Positions 41,290 to 45,005 of a DNA stretch of 45,005 nt are shown here, piece by piece (the stretch's first letter is position 1; every line of letters starts with the position of its first letter). Position numbers and translations under genes: made by a program. A model generated the notes under the pieces. It ran no database searches and was not told the DNA's origin. It worked only from the letters and a program-made list of their open reading frames with translations. The stretch comes from Gemmatimonadaceae bacterium (GTDB lineage Bacteria; Gemmatimonadota; Gemmatimonadetes; Gemmatimonadales; Gemmatimonadaceae): NCBI GenBank assembly GCA_947457545.1, contig CANGXD010000017.1:1-45005 (forward strand), given 5' to 3'.

Positions 41290-42291
41290 CTACTTGGACT
41301 CGGGCAAGGGATGCACCGATACTCGGATTCCAAGATCACTGCGCTCCAGCACCATCATCTTTCCGCCCGCGACGTCTACCGAGAAGGCGGGCCGCTCCAG
41401 TTTTATCGAGTATTCGTACTGACCGGTTGAGACATCATATACGTCGACGACTCTCGACTTCAGTGATCCACTTCCAACATGTAGCACAAACAGATTCTTC
41501 CCGTCCACCGCTGAACCGTCAGCCGACGCTCCTGCGTCATTTACAATTGCGTAGCCGTTGCGATATCCGGTGACCGGCGCGTAGGAATAACGCTCGAAGT
41601 ACGGCATGTACTTTGCGCCACGAAACGAAGCAGAATCCAGCGCCAGGAAGTAGTTCCCTCGTAGCGAAATCAACACGCAGGTTGACCCTCTGGACCTCGC
41701 GAAGTAGCCCTGTCGATAGATGAACACCTCGTTCATTTCCTTGTCCGGCCAAACGATCGAATCGCTGGCCACGACGCTTCCTTCCATACTCCACTGGATG
41801 ACCCGACTGCGCGCCAGATCAACGCCGAGAAGGCGTCCCGTCCGCGTATAGCACGTGTTGTGGAGGTCAATGGACGTCGCGTCGCCGCTTATGGAGCTGA
41901 GGAAGCGGCCATCTGAAGCGAGGATACTGACCCTACCTTGTCGAGGGTCGATTACAGCAAAGCGCTCTGGCGTCATCCACAGGAGCGTAGTGGGAGACGC
42001 AAACTCGGCAGGGCCGGCACCTTTTCGCCCCGCGACCCACTTCAGCTGTCCTGAATTCGCCGAGACTGCACGGACATTTCCCAAGTCAGGCGATAGCATG
42101 ACGACTAATGAATCCAGCAGCATCGCGTCCAAGACATCCCCATCACCAATTGCTGCTCCCGACGAGTCAGCCCAGAGCGCGGCTCCTAAGTCTCGGAACG
42201 TGCGAAGCTTGTGATGCTGATCTTTGGCGCAGCCCGCCAACGCAAGCAGCGCAAGCGCGAGATAGCGCCTATTTGACGGAAAGTCGCGCAA
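41290..42291 (-). CDS. 6-bladed beta-propeller lipoprotein (cassette 2)
   Basis: 333 residues from a TTG at 42291, chosen because it yields a perfect lipoprotein signal (MRDFPSNRRYLALALLALAG-Cys21), has AAAGGGG upstream, and gives nearly the same length as its paralogue (329). It overlaps the previous gene's end by 23 bp. The propeller motif WVAGRKGAGPAEFASP lies at about 86-100, and further blades end in Asp-rich turns (FAVIDPRQGRVSILASDGRF, RVVDVYDVSTGQYEYSIKLE). Two cysteines, Cys147 (DLHNTC) and Cys205 (GSTCVLIS), are conserved in the paralogue. The protein would sit on the membrane facing the periplasm or surface. 6-bladed propellers of this type are encoded beside secreted peptides in Bacteroidetes. 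Confidence 0.75.
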   Translation of the reverse strand: MRDFPSNRRYLALALLALAGCAKDQHHKLRTFRDLGAALWADSSGAAIGDGDVLDAMLLDSLVVMLSPDLGNVRAVSANSGQLKWVAGRKGAGPAEFASPTTLLWMTPERFAVIDPRQGRVSILASDGRFLSSISGDATSIDLHNTCYTRTGRLLGVDLARSRVIQWSMEGSVVASDSIVWPDKEMNEVFIYRQGYFARSRGSTCVLISLRGNYFLALDSASFRGAKYMPYFERYSYAPVTGYRNGYAIVNDAGASADGSAVDGKNLFVLHVGSGSLKSRVVDVYDVSTGQYEYSIKLERPAFSVDVAGGKMMVLERSDLGIRVSVHPLPESK

Positions 42292-42883
42292 ATAACGGTG
42301 CCCCTTTCCAGGCAGAATCTCGCCCAATGAGCACTGGGAGGTCGTAAACGCCCACCGAATCGGCGAGCGCAGCCTGTCTCGTCACGTCCTGGACGACGGA
42401 GTCTGAACGCACACACCGAAGAAACTCATCAGGTCGTAGTCCGACTTCCTCGGCCGAGACCAAGATGGGCCGGGCCGTCTGCCCCAAACGTGCCACACGA
42501 TGTGCTACGTAAGCCTCGAAACCACCTTGGAGCCTCGCGCACTCCAGCGCTACCGTCTCATGTAACGCAAGGTGATCGCGTTCAGGCTGAGGCCGATATA
42601 TCACGGAGATACTGTTGCGAAGCTTGGGATTCCCCAATGCGGCCGAGAGAGCTTGCAACGAAGCAGGGCAGCTTCCGTCGACGATAAGCACCTGCGGAGC
42701 CGACGACTCCGCTCGATTGCTCTCCGTTAACGGTATAGCTAGCAGCTGCAGCCTTCTCAACGCCTGATCTTTGGCAATCGCTCTCGGTGCGATATGGCGC
42801 CTTGGCTTCCCCACGAACCACAGTAAAAGGGCCAGACAAACTCCAAGTACGATCTGCCAAAACATCGGTTCGCGGTCTCTCAT
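42269..42883 (-). CDS. Membrane-anchored DsbA-like protein with CPAS site (cassette 1)
   Basis: 204 residues with one N-terminal membrane helix (FWQIVLGVCLALLLWFVG). Periplasmic domain: VLIVDGSCPASLQALSAAL with Cys72-Pro-Ala-Ser75, VIYRPQPERDHLALHETVAL, Cys115 in LECARLQGGFEAYVAH, Cys157 in EFLRCVRSD, and cis-Pro183 in VYDLPVLIGRDS. The layout is that of DsbA-like thioredoxins (Thioredoxin_4), where the normal motif is CPxC. Loss of the second Cys is shared with the paralogue at 40615, so it is selected rather than an error. The ATG overlaps the propeller stop by four bases (42880-42883), so the two are made as a pair. Confidence 0.77.
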   Translation of the reverse strand: MRDREPMFWQIVLGVCLALLLWFVGKPRRHIAPRAIAKDQALRRLQLLAIPLTESNRAESSAPQVLIVDGSCPASLQALSAALGNPKLRNSISVIYRPQPERDHLALHETVALECARLQGGFEAYVAHRVARLGQTARPILVSAEEVGLRPDEFLRCVRSDSVVQDVTRQAALADSVGVYDLPVLIGRDSAWKGAPLFARLSVK

Positions 42884-43869
42884 TTTCTTCCGGGCGACGA
42901 CAGCTGGTAAAGCGAAACTCGCGATCCGCCTTCTGTGTCGTCAATCACCAGCAAGCGATCTCCAGATACGTCGAAGATGAACGCCGGATGAGCAAGCTTA
43001 ATCGAATACAGGTACGAACCCCGAGCAACATCGTAGACGTCCAGAAGCTGCGCCTTCGAATCGCCCGGTCCATCCGCAAGGATATACAGAAGTCCTCCGT
43101 CGCGTACGGCCCAATATGCAGCTGTTCCTGCCGGCGCGAAGACCGGCTGTCCGTTGCGTTCACCGATCTTTGGCGGGTACGCGTACTTCGAGAGATAGGG
43201 ACGAAACGTCGCCTGACTGACCGGGAGCGAGTCCAAGACGGCGAAGTAACCTCCTCGTGTTGAAATCAATACACAGGGGCCGCCCCGCGCTCGCGCAAAC
43301 ATCCCTTGTCGAAAGAGTGCATACTCGTTCATTGGCGCCTCGGGCCAAACGAGTGAGTCCTCGCGCGCGATTGAACCAGTTCGGCCTACCTGTACAAGCT
43401 GACTTCTGGGCATGTTCACACTCAAGAACATTCCGTCACCTGATGCACAGCCTGTATGCAGATCGAGCGCGGTCGCGGACCCCACAAGCTGCTCTAGCGG
43501 CAAACCGTTGCTCGAGAATAGACTCGCTCTGCCCTGCCGGGTGTCGATTACGACGAACCGTCCCTCGGCAATCCATACGAGCGACACCGGTGATGCGAAC
43601 TCGCCTGGCCCCGCTCCCTTTCGGCCCGCTATCCACATTCTGCGACCATCAACAAGAGACAAGGCACGCAATTGCCCCTGGGCCTGGTCAAGAAGAACAA
43701 CGTTTGAGTCCACGATCAACGCATCTTGAACGTCCCCCCCAAGCAGAGAGTCGGTCCAGATCAGCTCACCGCGTGCTCGGAACGTTCGGTCAGCAGTGCC
43801 ATGAACGTTCGCATCGGTCGACGTGTCACATCCAACCGTTATGAAGAGCATCCAAAAGTACTTTCTCAT
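42880..43869 (-). CDS. 6-bladed beta-propeller lipoprotein (cassette 1)
   Basis: 329 residues from the ATG at 43869 (MRKYFWMLFITVG-Cys14), with GGAG nine bases upstream; a TTG at 43881 would add four residues. The signal ends at a lipobox-like ITVGC. The propeller signature AGRKGAGPGEFASP is at 81-94, with further blades FVVIDTRQGRASLFSSNGLP, SIAREDSLVWPEAPMNEY and LLDVYDVARGSYLYSIKLAH. Cys141 (DLHTGC) and Cys199 (GGPCVLIS) match the paralogue. Codons 44-46 contain a run of seven G (C7 at 43734-43740 on the plus strand), a possible slippage site. It is coupled to the CPAS protein and starts 60 bp after the cysteine-rich peptide gene. Confidence 0.78.
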   Translation of the reverse strand: MRKYFWMLFITVGCDTSTDANVHGTADRTFRARGELIWTDSLLGGDVQDALIVDSNVVLLDQAQGQLRALSLVDGRRMWIAGRKGAGPGEFASPVSLVWIAEGRFVVIDTRQGRASLFSSNGLPLEQLVGSATALDLHTGCASGDGMFLSVNMPRSQLVQVGRTGSIAREDSLVWPEAPMNEYALFRQGMFARARGGPCVLISTRGGYFAVLDSLPVSQATFRPYLSKYAYPPKIGERNGQPVFAPAGTAAYWAVRDGGLLYILADGPGDSKAQLLDVYDVARGSYLYSIKLAHPAFIFDVSGDRLLVIDDTEGGSRVSLYQLSSPGRK

Positions 43870-43929
43870 TCTGAACTCCAATGCACCGTGGCCGGGTGTG
43901 AGAAGGGGAAGACCTACGGTCGCCGCACT

Positions 43930-44229
43930 TCAGTTTCTTTGATGCGGCGAATTGATCTGAGATTGCCACTGGGTGCACTGTCCAGCACCATTTCGCTGCA
44001 TGCACACACACACTGTGCACCCCGTCAGCGCTTGGCATGTGACATGGCCACCGTTACAGCTCGCCGGCATCGGCGCACAGGTCTGCTGACAGTCGCCCGT
44101 ATCAGAGTCACCGGTTTCGATGTCCTGGGCGAATACCACACTCTGTTGGCTGTCCATCAGCGAGCCGATGGAGGGGTGCAGAATCGTGATGCCGCATAGC
44201 ACCGCGATAATCAAAAAGAATCGTTTCAT
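43930..44229 (-). CDS. Secreted cysteine-rich peptide precursor, 99 residues, eight Cys in mature part
   Basis: Start ATG at 44229 (a GTG lies two codons earlier), with GGAG about 12 bases upstream. A hydrophobic signal (MKRFFLIIAVLCGITILHPS) is followed by a short polar stretch with a VVFAQ possible cleavage site near residue 35 and an acidic linker (DIETGDSDTGD). The C-terminal 50 residues contain cysteines 47, 51, 58, 65, 71, 74, 76 and 85, enough for four disulfides, in a Gln/Thr/Gly-rich background. I recognise no named family. Its place as first gene before the propeller/DsbA-like cassettes, together with its size and Cys content, recalls the small peptides (NVEALA type) found next to 6-bladed propellers in Bacteroidetes. 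It is a plausible substrate or ligand of the downstream proteins. Confidence 0.72.
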   Translation of the reverse strand: MKRFFLIIAVLCGITILHPSIGSLMDSQQSVVFAQDIETGDSDTGDCQQTCAPMPASCNGGHVTCQALTGCTVCVCMQRNGAGQCTQWQSQINSPHQRN

Positions 44230-44277
44230 ACTCACTTGCTCCGGTAAAGATTAAGGAATTCTCACACCCGGCATTCC

Positions 44278-44307
44278 ATCGTATCCCCCCCCACACTATC
44301 TCGTCAA
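44278..44307 (-). promoter_or_regulatory. Candidate promoter of the accessory cluster with homopolymeric spacer
   Basis: On the minus strand TTGACG (44307-44302) and TACGAT (44283-44278) are separated by 18 bp, about 50 bp upstream of the peptide ATG. The spacer contains eight consecutive G (C8 at 44285-44292 on the plus strand). Loss of one G would give the optimal 17-bp spacing. Read by eye; the strength of the match is 5/6 and 4/6. Confidence 0.5.
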
Positions 44308-44398
44308 GGGTGCGCAATGCGTGTGCAGGAGGCCGTTTGCACTTTGTGCCGACATCCTTAGACACTGGGAGGTTCCGCTTCCCTCGACTCAAAGCCTC

Positions 44399-44470
44399 CC
44401 GTCTCGGCGCGATACCGCAGCATCACGCCGAGACGGCAGAAGGCAGCCACTCAGACAGCAGTCACGCAGG
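44399..44470. repeat. Hairpin element copy E (partial)
   Basis: Stem CCGTCTCGGCG (44399-44409) with CGCCGAGACGG (44426-44436), then the right outer arm AGGCAGCCACTCAGACAGCA, and CACGCAGGA. The left outer arm is missing, the mirror image of copy D. It lies 3 bp from the stop of the BNR gene ending at 44473 and may terminate it. Confidence 0.8.
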
Positions 44471-44472
44471 AG

Positions 44473-45005
44473 CTATCTCCCCACCCGATCCAACTCCGCC
44501 ACCATCCGCGTGTAGTAGCGCAGCTGCGACCGCTGGTCCGCCGTCGGCGCCCCCGTCCACCGTCCCACGGCCGAGTACAGCGTCGACAGTCGCGACGACA
44601 ACTCCTGCGCCTGACGCTTCGCATCGCGCGTCGCCGCGTCGGTGCCCGTCAGTCCGCGCACGCGCGTCGCGATGTCTGCAAACCGCGTCACCAACTTCGC
44701 CACGTCGCGATGGAACGCCGTCCACGCCGCACGCTCGGCAGCAGTGACGGTCATCCGCGGGTCTTCCTTCACCACCACCGTGCGGTTCGTCGTGCGCCCC
44801 TCGTGCACCATGCGCACCGTGTACGTGCCCGGCAACACCAGCGGGCCCGGCGTCGTCGCGCGCGGTCCTTCGTCGTCGTCTTCTCCGCCGCCACTACGCA
44901 CCGGCAAATCCGCCTCGCGCAAATTCCACACGATGCGATTCACACCACGGCGCTTTGTCGGCGTGAGCGTTTGTACCACCCGACCCGTGACATCCAGCAC
45001 GGTGA
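44473..45005 (-). CDS. C-terminal part of a second BNR propeller/VPS10-like exported protein (5' end outside window)
   Basis: An open frame of 177 codons enters from the right edge. It begins in the FlgD-like Ig domain (VLDVTGRVVQTLTPTKRRGV, NRIVWNLREADLP), continues with PGTYTVRMVHEGRTTNRTVV and VKEDPRMTVTAAERAAW, and ends in a helical tail (YYTRMVAELDRVGR). The NRTVVVKEDPR motif and tail are typical of the C-termini of large BNR-repeat 'glycosyl hydrolase' proteins, so this is probably a relative of the protein at 6114-9350. No catalytic site can be judged because the propellers lie outside the window. Hairpin copy E follows its stop. Confidence 0.8.
   Translation of the reverse strand, partial: TVLDVTGRVVQTLTPTKRRGVNRIVWNLREADLPVRSGGGEDDDEGPRATTPGPLVLPGTYTVRMVHEGRTTNRTVVVKEDPRMTVTAAERAAWTAFHRDVAKLVTRFADIATRVRGLTGTDAATRDAKRQAQELSSRLSTLYSAVGRWTGAPTADQRSQLRYYTRMVAELDRVGR

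Overview
The window is GC-rich chromosomal DNA with tight gene packing, many 1- and 4-base stop/start overlaps, exported proteins and lipoproteins, BNR-propeller 'glycosyl hydrolase' proteins, an Oar-like TonB receptor and a GMC oxidoreductase with its gluconate-dehydrogenase-type small subunit. This mix suggests a heterotrophic, Gram-negative soil or freshwater bacterium, most likely a member of Gemmatimonadota. That placement is inference from gene content and protein style. No rRNA or tRNA is seen, and no phage, transposase or CRISPR gene.

Layout. 1-5.3 kb: end of a Kef-type antiporter, a DUF969-DUF979-DUF2891 operon, and a ChaN-like protein. 5.3-9.4 kb: a hypothetical protein, a 250-bp palindromic element, and a large BNR propeller protein. 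9.4-13.4 kb: a zinc alcohol dehydrogenase, a GAF-protein pair, and a KdpE/KdpD-like two-component pair. 13.4-17.3 kb: a CotH-like/DUF4956 pair and a PafA-like phosphatase. 17.1-22 kb: a DGPF (YCII) protein divergent from an ECF42-type sigma factor, a small membrane protein with an alpha/beta hydrolase, an aminotransferase and a DUF3429 protein. 22.4-27 kb: PilT with an extra N-terminal domain, an exported RidA, and the GMC oxidoreductase operon. 27-37.5 kb: a phosphodiesterase/TonB receptor pair, a hydrolase, a DinB protein, a GH16 glucanase coupled to a PQQ-type sugar dehydrogenase, and an HDAC-family deacetylase. 38-40.3 kb: a short MutS-like ATPase and a small membrane protein. 40.6-44.3 kb: an accessory, visibly less GC-rich cluster. 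The window ends in the C-terminal part of a second BNR protein.

Two things stand out. The first is the 40.6-44.3 kb cluster, all on the minus strand: a short secreted peptide with eight cysteines in its mature part, then a tandem duplication of a two-gene cassette (a 6-bladed beta-propeller lipoprotein plus a membrane-anchored DsbA-like protein whose CPxC site has become CPxS). A candidate promoter with an 8-base homopolymer in its spacer precedes it. The arrangement recalls the peptide/6-bladed-propeller loci of Bacteroidetes (NVEALA family), but the paired single-cysteine DsbA-like proteins are something I do not recognise as a described system.

The second is the repeats. Five intergenic elements of 300-400 bp (26976-27335, 32202-32567, 34115-34413, 37572-37974, 39494-39893) are giant imperfect palindromes. 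Each arm is built from three 20-bp TCGGGG-containing units plus a 17-bp unit, and two of them share perfect 14-bp terminal inverted repeats. Two of them bracket the MutS-like gene and two bracket the phosphodiesterase/TonB pair. A second family (about 92 bp, five copies) and a third, single 250-bp CTGAGTTCTGAG-type palindrome occupy other gaps. None encodes a credible protein; they look like non-autonomous mobile or structured-RNA/terminator elements.
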